Assembly: GCF_014211975.1 (NCBI RefSeq)
Contig: NZ_CP060084.1
Location: 3,545,001-3,609,000, forward strand
Direction of reading: 5' to 3'
Length of the DNA stretch: 64,000 bases
Source: Teredinibacter haidensis
Lineage (GTDB): Bacteria > Pseudomonadota > Gammaproteobacteria > Pseudomonadales > Cellvibrionaceae
The notes beneath the pieces were generated by a model, which saw only the letters and a list, made by a program, of their open reading frames with translations, was not told the origin of the DNA and did not search any database. The position numbers were made by a program, and so were the translations under genes. Shown here one piece after another: positions 1 to 8,772 of the stretch; position 1 is the stretch's first letter, and each line of letters opens with the position of its first letter.

Positions 1-360
1 CGCCTCCTCTTCCAATTCACGCAAGATTAACGTTTCCGGAGTTTCGCCCGCTTCCATCATTCCAGCTACGGTTTCCAGGCACCATGGACCAAACTCGGAC
101 TCGAGGGCACCAACACGGAACTGCTCGATCAGCCCGATCAGATCGTGCTCAGGGTCGTAAAGGATAGCTGCAGCGGCCTCTCCACGATGAAAAAGTTCGC
201 GGCTGATAGTGGGCACCCACTCACCGGCAAAGGTCTTATGAGTGAGCTTAAGCTCGTACATTTTGAAAAAGCCATCGAACACTTTTTCGTCGTTCTCGAC
301 CTTTACATCGCTCATGCCCAGCTCAGCTTGGGCCGTTATATCAGTACTGGTTTTAGACAT
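1..360 (-). CDS. nudF: ADP-ribose pyrophosphatase NudF (5' part, runs off window)
   Basis: The reverse strand reads from an ATG at 360 through 120 codons to the window edge without a stop. The visible part matches the N-terminal half of NudF-type Nudix hydrolases, which cleave ADP-ribose to AMP and ribose-5-phosphate. A Nudix box begins near the edge (G-x5-E-x7-RELEEEA) and its last conserved Gly lies just outside the window. The segment LIEQFRVGAL is typical of the substrate-side beta-sheet of this family. It is divergent from tolC, the same nudF/tolC arrangement known in enterobacteria, which supports both calls. Only truncation by the window edge is seen, with no frameshift. Confidence 0.9.
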   Translation of the reverse strand, partial: MSKTSTDITAQAELGMSDVKVENDEKVFDGFFKMYELKLTHKTFAGEWVPTISRELFHRGEAAAAILYDPEHDLIGLIEQFRVGALESEFGPWCLETVAGMMEAGETPETLILRELEEEA

Positions 361-674
361 AAAAACTACTCGACTAGCAAATATTGAAAGTGTATTGGGA
401 TCGTAAAGTAGTGTAAAGAAATGAAAATATTGACATAGACTTATCAGCCCCCATGTTGTAATTCGCACTGTTGTTCTTACGCAACAAGAACGTACTGCAG
501 ACAAGCTGACTGTAATTCAAGTGTTGTGTTGTTACACTTCGCTCCCTGCGATAATGTCCTTATGCATAAGAACCCTCTTTTTTGGCATCTTAATACGGTT
601 TCCATTTAAATTAGCCGTTGCTAAAATTAACATTTTGAGCAGGTATCACACAATTTGACCACCGGGAAACGTCA
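361..674. promoter_or_regulatory. Divergent intergenic region between nudF and tolC
   Basis: This AT-rich gap of about 310 bp must hold promoters for both divergent genes. A TTGACA lies at 430-435, but no well-spaced -10 follows it. A small imperfect hairpin occurs at 473-491 (GTTCTT / AAGAAC). I see no gene or recognisable riboswitch here. Confidence 0.4.
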
Positions 675-2048
675 ATGAAAATGAATTACACCAAACTTAT
701 CGCCCTGGTTACTACAGTGGGTTTTATCCCACTTGCGCAGTCCTCAACTCTGGAAGAGATCTACCAGCAGGCACTGCTTAACGATCATGCTTACAAGGCC
801 GCTCAGGCTAATCTGGAAGCAGGTAAAGAATCTGTAAATCTTGGCCGAGCGGGTTTGCTGCCAAAGCTTAACGGCCAAGCAAGCTGGGAGGACTCCTCCA
901 GCGAACAAACAGGCACCAGTGAAAGCTCTCTGGCGCCGCTCTTCTCTGAAACTGACGGCACTCGCAGCGGCTACTCGCTGCAACTTACTCAGCCACTTTT
1001 TGATATGTCCGCCTGGTATGGGTACAAGAAGGCAAAAGCCAGTACCAGTATTGCACAGGCACAGTTTGCTATCGCGAAGCAGGATTTAATTCTGCGCGCA
1101 TCACAGGCGTATTTTACCGCCCTGCAGGCCGTGGACAATTTGGAAACGGCCAAAGCCGAAGAAAATGCGCTCTCTCACCAAATGGAGCAAACCCGCCAGC
1201 GTTTTGAAGTCGGCCTGACCGCCATAACCGAAGTTCACGAGGCGCAAGCGGTACTTGATTCCGCTACAGCAGATCGATTAATGGCCGAAGGCCAGCTGGG
1301 TATCGCCTTTGAAGCGTTGGAAGTTATTACGGGTCGCCCCCACTACCAGCTATCGCCGCTGAAAAAAGACGTTCCTGTTGTGCCCCCAGTACCCGCACAA
1401 CGACAAGCCTGGGTAGACCTGGCTATTGAGAACAATTACACACTGAAAACGGCGATACTCTCCGCAGACGTTGCCAAGCAAAATGCCAAGATCGAAAAGG
1501 CCGGTCACTACCCCACCCTCTCGGCCAGCCTTTCGTATTCCAATTACAACAACGACGGTGAAACTGACACCATTGCATCAGATATCGACACGGAAAACCA
1601 AGCCATTGGGATCACACTGAGCGTACCGATTTTTAACGGCGGCGCGGTGTCAGCTTCACGCCGCAAAGCGGCGCAAGAGCACATTGCCGCACGTGAACAA
1701 ATGAGTAAGGCCCAGCGTGACATCGTTCAGTCTACGCGCTCTATACATTTGTCCGTAACCACCAATGTTTCGACAGTCAAAGCGCGCTCGCAGGCGATTA
1801 TATCCAACCAAAGCGCACTCGAAGCCACGCAGGCCGGTTATGATGTTGGCACACGAGACTTAGTGGACGTATTAAACTCACAACGGAATTTGTATCGCGC
1901 TCAACGCAATTATTACGATTCTCTCTATACCTATGTGTTGACAACCTTGGAATTAAAACAGGTTATTGGCGCGCTATCGGCCGAAGATATTACCGAGTTA
2001 AACAATTGGCTGGATAAAAGCCGAACCGTTTCTCGCAACACGCCCTAA
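675..2048 (+). CDS. tolC: TolC-family outer-membrane efflux/secretion channel
   Basis: This encodes a 457-residue outer-membrane channel protein of the TolC family, the trimeric exit duct shared by type I secretion systems and RND/MFS/ABC efflux pumps. The N-terminus has a signal peptide (about residues 1-23, ending at AQSS), followed by the mature start TLEEIYQQALLND, typical of TolC proteins. Two homologous halves of long coiled-coil helices and short beta segments are visible, including a GYDVGTRDLVDVL motif near residue 395, characteristic of the second half. Length is normal for the family. The neighbouring nudF supports orthology to enteric tolC. A strong bidirectional terminator follows immediately. 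No inner-membrane pump genes are adjacent, as is usual for tolC. Confidence 0.93.
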   Translation: MKMNYTKLIALVTTVGFIPLAQSSTLEEIYQQALLNDHAYKAAQANLEAGKESVNLGRAGLLPKLNGQASWEDSSSEQTGTSESSLAPLFSETDGTRSGYSLQLTQPLFDMSAWYGYKKAKASTSIAQAQFAIAKQDLILRASQAYFTALQAVDNLETAKAEENALSHQMEQTRQRFEVGLTAITEVHEAQAVLDSATADRLMAEGQLGIAFEALEVITGRPHYQLSPLKKDVPVVPPVPAQRQAWVDLAIENNYTLKTAILSADVAKQNAKIEKAGHYPTLSASLSYSNYNNDGETDTIASDIDTENQAIGITLSVPIFNGGAVSASRRKAAQEHIAAREQMSKAQRDIVQSTRSIHLSVTTNVSTVKARSQAIISNQSALEATQAGYDVGTRDLVDVLNSQRNLYRAQRNYYDSLYTYVLTTLELKQVIGALSAEDITELNNWLDKSRTVSRNTP

Positions 2049-2061
2049 AGCGTTTCCCGAT

Positions 2062-2094
2062 AAAAAAAGGCTGGTCAATGACCAGCCTTTTTTT
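2062..2094. terminator. Bidirectional rho-independent terminator between tolC and tex
   Basis: A perfect stem GGCTGGTCA / TGACCAGCC is flanked by an A7 run on the left and a T7 run on the right. It can therefore terminate both convergent genes, tolC (+) and tex (-). Confidence 0.92.
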
Positions 2095-2107
2095 CGACCA
2101 GAAAAAT

Positions 2108-4429
2108 TTACTTTTTCTTATTTGCTGCCGCTTCAAAAAGCGCTGCCATGGTTCCCTTTGTTGGCGGTGGCGCAGCCTGCTTGCGCTGCTGAGCTTGCCC
2201 TCCACCATTACGCTGCCTGCCACCACTTGGCTGCGATGTTTTTTCTCCTGGCGTGTCATCCATACGCATAGACATACCAATACGCTTGCGCGGCACATCG
2301 ACCTCCATCACCTTCACCTTCACAATATCACCGGCTTTAACAACCTCGCGCGGATCTTTTACGAAAGTGTTGGATAACGCAGAAATATGCACCAAGCCAT
2401 CCTGGTGAACTCCCACATCCACAAAGGCACCAAAGTTTGTCACGTTGGTGACCGTACCTTCCAGAATCATTCCAGGCTCGAGATCGGAAATTTTTTCAAT
2501 GCCGTCTTGAAATACTGCAGTCTTAAATTCAGGGCGTGGATCACGACCAGGCTTGTCCAGCTCCTGCAAAATATCTGTAACCGTCGGCACACCAAATTTT
2601 TCATCGGTATAGTCGTTCGCCGTGAGGCCGCGTAAAAAGCCGGTATCACCGATCAGACCTTTTATTTCACGGGTATTTTTATCCGCGATACGTTCAACGA
2701 CAGCGTAAGCTTCTGGATGGACGCCGGAGGCATCCAGCGGGTTGTCGCCATTGGCAATACGCAGAAAGCCAGCAGCCTGCTCAAACGCCTTGTCACCTAA
2801 ACGAGCGACTTTTAAAAATTGTTTGCGATGCTTAAAGGGTCCATTTTGGTTGCGAAACTCCACAATATTATTCGCGACGGTAGTATTCAGACCGGAAACG
2901 CGAGCCAACAACGGCGCCGAAGCCGTATTGACTTCCACCCCCACGCCATTTACACAGTCTTCAACAACCGCATCCAACGATTTTGCTAAACGGCTCTGGG
3001 AAACATCATGCTGGTACTGACCCACACCAATGGATTTCGGATCGATTTTGACTAACTCAGCCAGCGGGTCTTGCAGTCGGCGGGCAATGGAGACCGCGCC
3101 ACGAATAGTTACATCCAGATCGGGGAACTCTTTGGCGGCAAACTCCGAGGCGGAATACACCGACGCACCCGACTCGTTCACTATCACTTTTTGAGCACTG
3201 AGATCCGGGTGTGTGCTTAAGACATCCCCCACAAATTTATCGGTTTCACGGCTGGCAGTCCCATTACCAATAGCAATCAGACCCACATCGTGCTTTTTGC
3301 ACAAGGCAACCAATACGGCTTCGGCTTCCTGTAGACGCTTTTGTGGTGGTGTTGGAAAAATTGCGCAGTGATCAACAACCTGACCCGTAGCATCCACTAC
3401 CGCAACTTTCACCCCGGTGCGCAAACCAGGATCCAGACCGATAGTCGCTTTCTGTCCAGCGGGCGCCGCCAGCAACAGATCCTTAAGGTTGCTAGCAAAA
3501 ACATCAATAGCATCAGCTTCCGCACTTTCCCGTAAACCACCTAACAAGTCGGTTTCCAGGTGGGTGTGCAGCTTAACTCGCCAAGTCCAACGGACAACTT
3601 CGGCCAGCCATTTATCTGCAGAGCGGCTCTGGTCGGTAATATTCCAATGCTCGGCCACCATAATCTCGCAGGGGTGAATTGCAGCTAGAGGCTTGTCTTC
3701 CGGTTCGTTTAAATTCAACGCCAGACTTAGAATACCTTCGTTACGACCACGAAACATCGCCAATGCCCGATGAGAGGGCACTTTACCCAAAGGTTCGCTG
3801 TGCTCAAAATAGTCGCGAAACTTGGCGCCCTCCTGCTCTTTTCCGTCCACCAGTCGCGCCTGCAGAAAGCCCTCTGTACGCAAAAAACTGCGGAGTTTTT
3901 CCAACAAACCAGCGTCTTCACTAAAACGCTCCATCAAAATCTGCTTGGCACCATCCAATGCTGCTTTGCAGTCATCAATTTTATGCTCACTGTTAAGGAA
4001 AGCTGCCGCTTCAACGCTCGGATCCTTGCTCGGATCCTCCAGTAGCATATCTGCCAGTGGCTCCAAACCCGCTTCACGGGCGATCTGCGCTTTGGTACGA
4101 CGCTTGGGCTTGTAGGGCAGGTAGAGATCTTCCAGCTGGGTTTTCGTATCCGCTGCCTTTATCTGCTTTTCCAGTTCGGGGCTAAGCTTTTCCTGCTCAG
4201 CAATAGAGTTAAGTATGGTTTCACGTCGATCTTCCATCTCACGCAGGTAGGTAAGCCTCTGCTCCAGTTCCCGAAGCTGACTATCGTCCAGACCTCCGGT
4301 TACCTCTTTTCGGTAGCGGGAAATAAACGGTACTGTCGACCCTTCATCCAATAACGCTACGGCTGCCACCACTTGGCGTTCTTGAACCTTCAATTCCTGG
4401 GCTATTCGGGGGTAGATACTACTGATCAT
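2108..4429 (-). CDS. tex: Tex-family RNA-binding transcription accessory protein
   Basis: This 773-residue protein is of normal length for Tex, a cytoplasmic RNA-binding protein related to eukaryotic Spt6 and linked to transcription and toxin expression. In order it has an N-terminal helical region (VPFISRYRKEVTGGLDD, near residue 35), a YqgF/RNase H-like domain (TIGLDPGLRTGVKVAVVD, near 330), a helix-hairpin-helix region (about 490-560), and a C-terminal S1 domain (about 650-720, with NFGAFVDVGVHQDGLVHIS). A Gly/Gln/Arg/Lys-rich tail of about 45 residues follows the S1 domain. It is transcribed alone, convergent with tolC. Confidence 0.95.
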   Translation of the reverse strand: MISSIYPRIAQELKVQERQVVAAVALLDEGSTVPFISRYRKEVTGGLDDSQLRELEQRLTYLREMEDRRETILNSIAEQEKLSPELEKQIKAADTKTQLEDLYLPYKPKRRTKAQIAREAGLEPLADMLLEDPSKDPSVEAAAFLNSEHKIDDCKAALDGAKQILMERFSEDAGLLEKLRSFLRTEGFLQARLVDGKEQEGAKFRDYFEHSEPLGKVPSHRALAMFRGRNEGILSLALNLNEPEDKPLAAIHPCEIMVAEHWNITDQSRSADKWLAEVVRWTWRVKLHTHLETDLLGGLRESAEADAIDVFASNLKDLLLAAPAGQKATIGLDPGLRTGVKVAVVDATGQVVDHCAIFPTPPQKRLQEAEAVLVALCKKHDVGLIAIGNGTASRETDKFVGDVLSTHPDLSAQKVIVNESGASVYSASEFAAKEFPDLDVTIRGAVSIARRLQDPLAELVKIDPKSIGVGQYQHDVSQSRLAKSLDAVVEDCVNGVGVEVNTASAPLLARVSGLNTTVANNIVEFRNQNGPFKHRKQFLKVARLGDKAFEQAAGFLRIANGDNPLDASGVHPEAYAVVERIADKNTREIKGLIGDTGFLRGLTANDYTDEKFGVPTVTDILQELDKPGRDPRPEFKTAVFQDGIEKISDLEPGMILEGTVTNVTNFGAFVDVGVHQDGLVHISALSNTFVKDPREVVKAGDIVKVKVMEVDVPRKRIGMSMRMDDTPGEKTSQPSGGRQRNGGGQAQQRKQAAPPPTKGTMAALFEAAANKKK

Positions 4430-4761
4430 AAGTCGGCTTGAGTCTCGGGTTAATTGGGCGGCAAATTATGAGGAAAATTTAACAGGAATGCCACAGTAAT
4501 GCCTTACAAGTGCTTCATTCTACCCAGCAGATAGACACAAGCCTATCACTCTTATTCAGAGACTTGCAGACGCCAAAAAATAGGACTTTAGTCATACAAT
4601 ATTTAAAACTACATCACACTTTGTAACTATGGCGCAATGATCATTATTTGATCAAAGCCAGTGTTAACAAGCTCACACCTAATACCTCAGACCGTATTTA
4701 TAATCCCTCAAAACAATACAAAAGTATTATTTTAGGCTGTTTTAAATTTTGAGGTAACACG
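4430..4761 (+). promoter_or_regulatory. Upstream region of tex and of the PT-repeat lipoprotein
   Basis: This is a divergent, AT-rich gap. A perfect TATAAT at 4699-4704 lies about 60 bp before the lipoprotein start, but I see no good -35 at 17 bp. A TGATCA repeat pair is present at about 4638-4655. GAGGTAAC just before 4762 is a plausible ribosome-binding site. No gene is seen. Confidence 0.35.
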
Positions 4762-5679
4762 ATGAATACTGCTCGACTGACTGCTTTTGCCTTTATTTGC
4801 TCTTCTTTGATTGCTTGTGGTGGAGGCGCCGCCGGAAGCTCAACAGGAACTGGAAGCCTGCTGCCAGACAACAACCAACCGGTCCCAACGGTTGAATCAA
4901 CACCTGCACCCTCTACTGAACCAAGCCCCGTAATCGTTCAAGCGCCGGCCCCCACGATTGAGCCTACGCCAGCTCCTACCGTTGTACCGACCCCCACCAT
5001 AGAGCCGATACTGGTGCCGGTGCCAACGCCGACTATTGAGCCCACTCCAGTACCTACTGTAGAGCCAACACCTGCACCGACTCCGGTACCTACTATCGAG
5101 CCAACGCCTGCACCAACTGCGGAGCCTACTCCAGTACCTACTATCGAGCCAACGCCTGCACCAACTGCGGAGCCTACTCCAGTACCTACTATCGAGCCAA
5201 CGCCCGCACCAACTGCAGAGCCCACTCCGGTACCTACTATCGAGCCAACGCCTGCACCGACTCCTGAGCCAACTCCGGTACCTACCGCTGAGCCAACGCC
5301 CACACCGACTCCTGAGCCAACTCCGGTACCTACCGCTGAGCCAACTCCGGTACCTACCGCTGAGCCCACTCCGGTACCTACCGCTGAGCCCACTCCGGTA
5401 CCCGTTGAAAAAGTTTCCGCATTAATTGAATGGGATATTCCGGTTGCCCGTGAAAATGGTGATGAATTATTGCTCAGCGAAATCGGTGGCTACGAAATCA
5501 TGTATCGCAGTAGTGATGATATTGCCTACATCACGGTGATCGTTACAGAGCAAACAACCGACGAGTATCTACTCGAAAACCTGGAGCCCGGTGAATATGA
5601 AGTGCTTATCGCCGCCTTCGATAACGACGGTCTCTACTCAGATTATTCCGATCCCGCTTTTGCGACTATAGGGTTGTAA
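4762..5679 (+). CDS. Lipoprotein with long Pro-Thr repeat stalk and C-terminal FN3-like domain
   Basis: This 305-residue protein has a lipoprotein signal peptide (lipobox SLIAC, lipidated Cys19) and a Gly/Ser stretch. A long PTPVPT-E repeat stalk of 8-residue period runs from about residue 45 to 215. A C-terminal domain of about 90 residues follows, with the ending YSDYSDP and the look of a fibronectin type III fold. The likely role is a surface or periplasm-spanning anchor that displays the FN3-like domain; no catalytic motif is seen. The gene at 5914 encodes the same leader and FN3-like domain with almost no stalk, so the two are paralogues that differ mainly by stalk length. Function is unknown. 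Confidence 0.85.
   Translation: MNTARLTAFAFICSSLIACGGGAAGSSTGTGSLLPDNNQPVPTVESTPAPSTEPSPVIVQAPAPTIEPTPAPTVVPTPTIEPILVPVPTPTIEPTPVPTVEPTPAPTPVPTIEPTPAPTAEPTPVPTIEPTPAPTAEPTPVPTIEPTPAPTAEPTPVPTIEPTPAPTPEPTPVPTAEPTPTPTPEPTPVPTAEPTPVPTAEPTPVPTAEPTPVPVEKVSALIEWDIPVARENGDELLLSEIGGYEIMYRSSDDIAYITVIVTEQTTDEYLLENLEPGEYEVLIAAFDNDGLYSDYSDPAFATIGL
5038..5402 (+). repeat. In-frame 24/48-bp tandem repeats coding the PT stalk
   Basis: The stalk is built from near-identical units. Copies of a 48-bp unit begin at 5098, 5146, 5194 and 5242, and shorter 24-bp units follow to 5402. The unit is divisible by three, so expansion or contraction keeps frame. Copy number could vary by slippage or recombination. Confidence 0.85.
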
Positions 5680-5913
5680 ATACCGTTTTCATCGGGGCAT
5701 GGAAGCCCACCTTTTCCGTCTCGCCTTACCAGACTTGATCTATCACAAACAGCATTATCTTAAAAGCGACCCACGCTCCAAAAATTCGATTAACACGTTA
5801 GTTTTTACACTTCCCCAACACTAATACATTCGAAAGTGTTAAATGCCCCACACTTCTGTTACTGAGAAGTAGCTAGAATTAGCTCCCGTGCCTAAGTAAA
5901 TGCTTGTATATTT

Positions 5914-6342
5914 ATGAAATTCAACGCAAATAATTTTAATAAACTAGCACAGCTTCTTTTATTAACACTTTTAGTTTCCTGTGGTGGTGGTGGTTCTGGA
6001 GGTGATAGTTTGCTTCCAAATAGCGATGGGAATACGCCCTCGACAGACACGCCTTCCACGGATACCCCGATTACACACTCTGCCATTGTCGAGTGGGACA
6101 TACCCAGCACTCGCGAAAACGGCGATGACTTATTACTCAGCGAAATCGGTGGTTACGAAATAATCTACCAAAAAACCACGGATGATCTCAGCGTAACGGA
6201 AGTTGTAACTGACCAAACTCAGAACCAGCTTGTGTTGAATGACCTCACTACCGGCACCTATCAAGTTCGCATTGCCGCCTTTGATACAAATGGCCTCTAC
6301 AGCGATTATTCTGATCCCGCCTATGCGGATATTGGAAACTAG
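5914..6342 (+). CDS. Short lipoprotein with FN3-like domain, paralogue of the upstream gene
   Basis: This 142-residue protein has a lipoprotein signal (LLVSC, Cys23), a GGGGSGG spacer and a short STDTP linker (two copies). Its FN3-like domain is closely related to the one at 5404-5679. Shared blocks include EWDIP, RENGD, LLLSEIGGYEI and GLYSDYSDPA. It appears to be a tandem duplicate in which the Pro-Thr stalk is missing or never expanded. The gap of 234 bp between the two genes allows its own promoter. No enzymatic motif is visible and the partner is unknown. Confidence 0.82.
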   Translation: MKFNANNFNKLAQLLLLTLLVSCGGGGSGGDSLLPNSDGNTPSTDTPSTDTPITHSAIVEWDIPSTRENGDDLLLSEIGGYEIIYQKTTDDLSVTEVVTDQTQNQLVLNDLTTGTYQVRIAAFDTNGLYSDYSDPAYADIGN

Positions 6343-6344
6343 AA

Positions 6345-6363
6345 CGCACCCAGAACGGGTGCG
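6345..6363. terminator. Hairpin between convergent genes
   Basis: A 7-bp GC-rich stem (CGCACCC / GGGTGCG, loop of 5) follows the lipoprotein stop by 2 bp. It lacks a clear T-run on either strand, so it is only a probable terminator. Confidence 0.4.
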
Positions 6364-6392
6364 CAGAAAACAAACGATTGTAAGAAAGCTAG

Positions 6393-6827
6393 CTAACTAG
6401 CTCGCCCCTCTCCTTTCACTGAAAACTCTTCCAGCAAGCCAACTAAGTTGATAATCGTCTCTTTGCCAACAGCTTGTGAAAGCTGTTTATATTGCTTGTC
6501 GACCTTGGGTGCAATACGGTCATGCAGTCGATTACCCTTGGCACTCAAACGAATATTCAGTGCTCTTTGGTCTTTGCTGTCGACCTTCTTCAGGATAACC
6601 TTTTCGCCCTCCAGGCGATTGAGGATACGCGACAAGCTTGGGCTGAGAATACAGCTTTCACTTGCCAGATCTTGCGCATTCATTTCACCTTCGCGCTTAA
6701 GGGTGCGAATAACTCGCCACTGCTGCTCAGTTAGACCGTACTCAGCCAGAATCGGTCGAACATAGGCAATGGAATTTTCGCGCGCCTTCAACAATAGTAG
6801 CGAAAGGTTTTCGTTGGATACTGTCAT
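6393..6827 (-). CDS. MarR-family transcriptional regulator, HpaR-like
   Basis: This is a winged-helix repressor of the MarR family. The segment LLLLKARENSIAYVRPILAE followed by LTEQQWRVIRTL resembles HpaR/HpcR, the homoprotocatechuate-operon regulators. The recognition region (LASESCILSPSLSRILNRLE) and the wing (DSKDQRALNIRLSAKG) with its usual D-R pattern are intact. I chose the ATG at 6827 (144 residues) because CAGGT lies about 9 bases upstream. An in-frame ATG at 6875 would add 16 residues but has a poor ribosome-binding site. No aromatic catabolism genes are adjacent, so the inducer and targets are unknown. Confidence 0.85.
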   Translation of the reverse strand: MTVSNENLSLLLLKARENSIAYVRPILAEYGLTEQQWRVIRTLKREGEMNAQDLASESCILSPSLSRILNRLEGEKVILKKVDSKDQRALNIRLSAKGNRLHDRIAPKVDKQYKQLSQAVGKETIINLVGLLEEFSVKGEGRAS

Positions 6828-7088
6828 TAAATTTACCTGCTTCCCGTCGTTAACATGGGAACCACTATCATCCATCTTTCAACACTCGTCTTAATACGAA
6901 TGATTCAAAGAAGAGCCAATAGCAGTTACTAACCTACCTAAAGCATAGCTAACGAATACACTAACAGATTACAAACAGGTAAGTTTCTAAAAACAAAAAT
7001 CCATAAAAATCATAAATGATGTGCGTCAAAGCCATAAGAACGGGTAGTAGGGACTGGGGTAAATCGAGTTGAAAGCTTGAATTTAGAT

Positions 7089-7111
7089 AACCCGGCGAGA
7101 ACCGCCGGGTT
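7089..7111 (-). terminator. Hairpin downstream of the Tat-exported protein gene
   Basis: A perfect 9-bp stem (AACCCGGCG / CGCCGGGTT, loop AGAAC) begins 11 bp past the stop at 7122. The tail is only weakly T-rich on the minus strand. Confidence 0.55.
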
Positions 7112-7121
7112 GATTAGCGGG

Positions 7122-8744
7122 TTAAATATTCGTGCCGCCGACAATGGGATTAAAGGCCGTGATGCGATCCATCATACCGGCACTCCCCAATCCATGTGAC
7201 AGGCCACGAGAGGTAAACGCAGATTCAAACTGCCCCTGCTCACCGTGCAAAGCCATATAGTTCAGCATCACAGTCTGCACGAGCAGGTTAATATTGTTCG
7301 CAGCGGGATTCGGGCGGTCACCACTGGAGTTGGTTTCCACGTCACCACTCGCACGCATATAGCCAATTTGCTGGTGAATTGCCTGCTCTTCAGGTGTTGT
7401 CCCCATCAGTACAGGACGCCCACCAGGGTTATACACAAGGAAGAATGCACCCGCTGTCTGCTGGTTATCACCGGTCCACACGCCCTTGCCTCGCCCTTCC
7501 ATAGAGTCATCTGTCATACCATTACTGAAAACAGAGCCGTCACTGAACACATACATCATCAGCGGCACACCACGGCGCGCGGCATATTCCAGACAGGCGC
7601 CCATGCAACGGCCGGCACGCAAATCACGCATCTCCCCGGTTGAACGATCGCCGGTATGGTAATCGTAACCGCCCATGGTAATGGTGCCAGCACCCGCGTA
7701 ACCGTTCACCACCAGCTTCATCACCGATGCCGCCTTCTGGAATTCGCGGTCACTGTTAAATTCATCCACACTAAAAATGCCACTGGCGCCGACGATATCC
7801 GGGTCCGTAGCCGGATCCAGGAATCCGGGGTCGGGGAAGTTTTCTGCCAGATAAGCGCTCTTAACATAGGCACAGCTCACCATATCTTTGATCGCTTTAT
7901 CGTTACTCATACCCGTCGACATTCTCGCCAGCTTTTCGTCGCTGATGCGGGAAACGGATTCCATCACCGCAACAATTTCCTCTGACGAAAGGGAACCGAA
8001 GTCGCCGACATCTACCAGACCCGTCACGTCCGAAGGGCGATCTATTTTGGTGGGCCTAACCTCGTTATTAATAAGGTCTGCCGGTGCAGCCGAGTTACCA
8101 CCCGAATCACTGGTTCGCGACCCGGCCAGAGCCAGCAGCTCGCCGTTGGCACCGGCCATATTAATGGCGTACATGGGGTTATGCGGGTTATTGCCCGTAT
8201 CGTTTTCAGAACGCGCGGGTATTACTGCGCCATTAATAGCCTGCTGCGTACCGGCAGCAGTGCGCTCCAATATGCCGCGCAAATATCCACTATCGGCATG
8301 AAAAGCCAGCCCCAGCTGAGTATTGGTATGATCCCCATTACTGCCAGCAATAGGATTGGCCTCCTCGAGCCCCGGAATCATATCCCCCGGTAATCCCTGT
8401 TTGCTGTAGCCTGCGGTACTGAGGAAATCCATCTGTCCTCCCTGCCCGCCAATCAACACATTCGAACCGGCGATATTGGCTCCGCCAGCCAGATCAAAGC
8501 AGATAAACGGAATCTTGCCGGCCCCTGCGGTAATACCACAGAGCTCTTTACGAATATCGATATCCGACGATAGGGCCATCGCCTCACGCGGGTTCGCGAA
8601 CAGGCTGAATACGGAACTGCCGACAACAGTGCCCAAGCCCGCCTGAAAGCCCTGGGCAATAAAATCGCGGCGAGTTTTAGGGCGATGATGATCCGCATGC
8701 GCTAAGGGCTCGTCGGGGCGGAAAAATTTGTTTCGTCTAGCCAT
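7122..8744 (-). CDS. Tat-exported DUF1501-like protein (often misnamed GspF)
   Basis: This 540-residue protein carries a twin-arginine signal near residues 24-55 (KTRRDFIAQ followed by a hydrophobic, Gly/Ala-rich stretch). It is therefore probably exported folded, perhaps with a cofactor. The body contains FICFDLAGGANIAGSNV and, further on, GGYDYHTGDRSTGEMRDL and LMMYVFSDGSVFSNG. These resemble conserved blocks of DUF1501-type proteins (alkaline phosphatase/sulfatase-like superfamily). From memory, similar proteins are sometimes labelled general secretion pathway protein GspF, but this has none of GspF's membrane segments, and the true gspF is at 48144-49370. It is the last gene of a three-gene operon, 28 bp after the LamG/heme protein. 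Substrate unknown. Confidence 0.62.
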   Translation of the reverse strand: MARRNKFFRPDEPLAHADHHRPKTRRDFIAQGFQAGLGTVVGSSVFSLFANPREAMALSSDIDIRKELCGITAGAGKIPFICFDLAGGANIAGSNVLIGGQGGQMDFLSTAGYSKQGLPGDMIPGLEEANPIAGSNGDHTNTQLGLAFHADSGYLRGILERTAAGTQQAINGAVIPARSENDTGNNPHNPMYAINMAGANGELLALAGSRTSDSGGNSAAPADLINNEVRPTKIDRPSDVTGLVDVGDFGSLSSEEIVAVMESVSRISDEKLARMSTGMSNDKAIKDMVSCAYVKSAYLAENFPDPGFLDPATDPDIVGASGIFSVDEFNSDREFQKAASVMKLVVNGYAGAGTITMGGYDYHTGDRSTGEMRDLRAGRCMGACLEYAARRGVPLMMYVFSDGSVFSNGMTDDSMEGRGKGVWTGDNQQTAGAFFLVYNPGGRPVLMGTTPEEQAIHQQIGYMRASGDVETNSSGDRPNPAANNINLLVQTVMLNYMALHGEQGQFESAFTSRGLSHGLGSAGMMDRITAFNPIVGGTNI

Positions 8745-8772
8745 GGAGTCTGTCCACCTTATTGCCTATCGG

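Noticed and set aside
145..387. 80-residue frame on the plus strand at the window start
   Set aside because: It overlaps the clear minus-strand nudF fragment and has no motif.
4938..5393. 151-residue Gly-Val-rich reading frame on the minus strand
   Set aside because: It is the antisense reading of the Pro-Thr repeat; the monotonous GSAVGTGV pattern follows from the repeat DNA and there is no ribosome-binding site.
6828..6875. Longer MarR start at 6875
   Set aside because: The downstream ATG at 6827 has a better-placed CAGGT ribosome-binding site and matches the usual N-terminus.
7245..8301. Several long frames opposite the Tat-exported protein gene
   Set aside because: No ribosome-binding sites or family motifs; the minus-strand gene explains the codon pattern.
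7122..8744. Calling this gene gspF, as similar proteins are sometimes labelled
   Set aside because: It has a Tat signal and a DUF1501-like body, not the polytopic GspF fold; true gspF is in the T2SS operon at 48144-49370.
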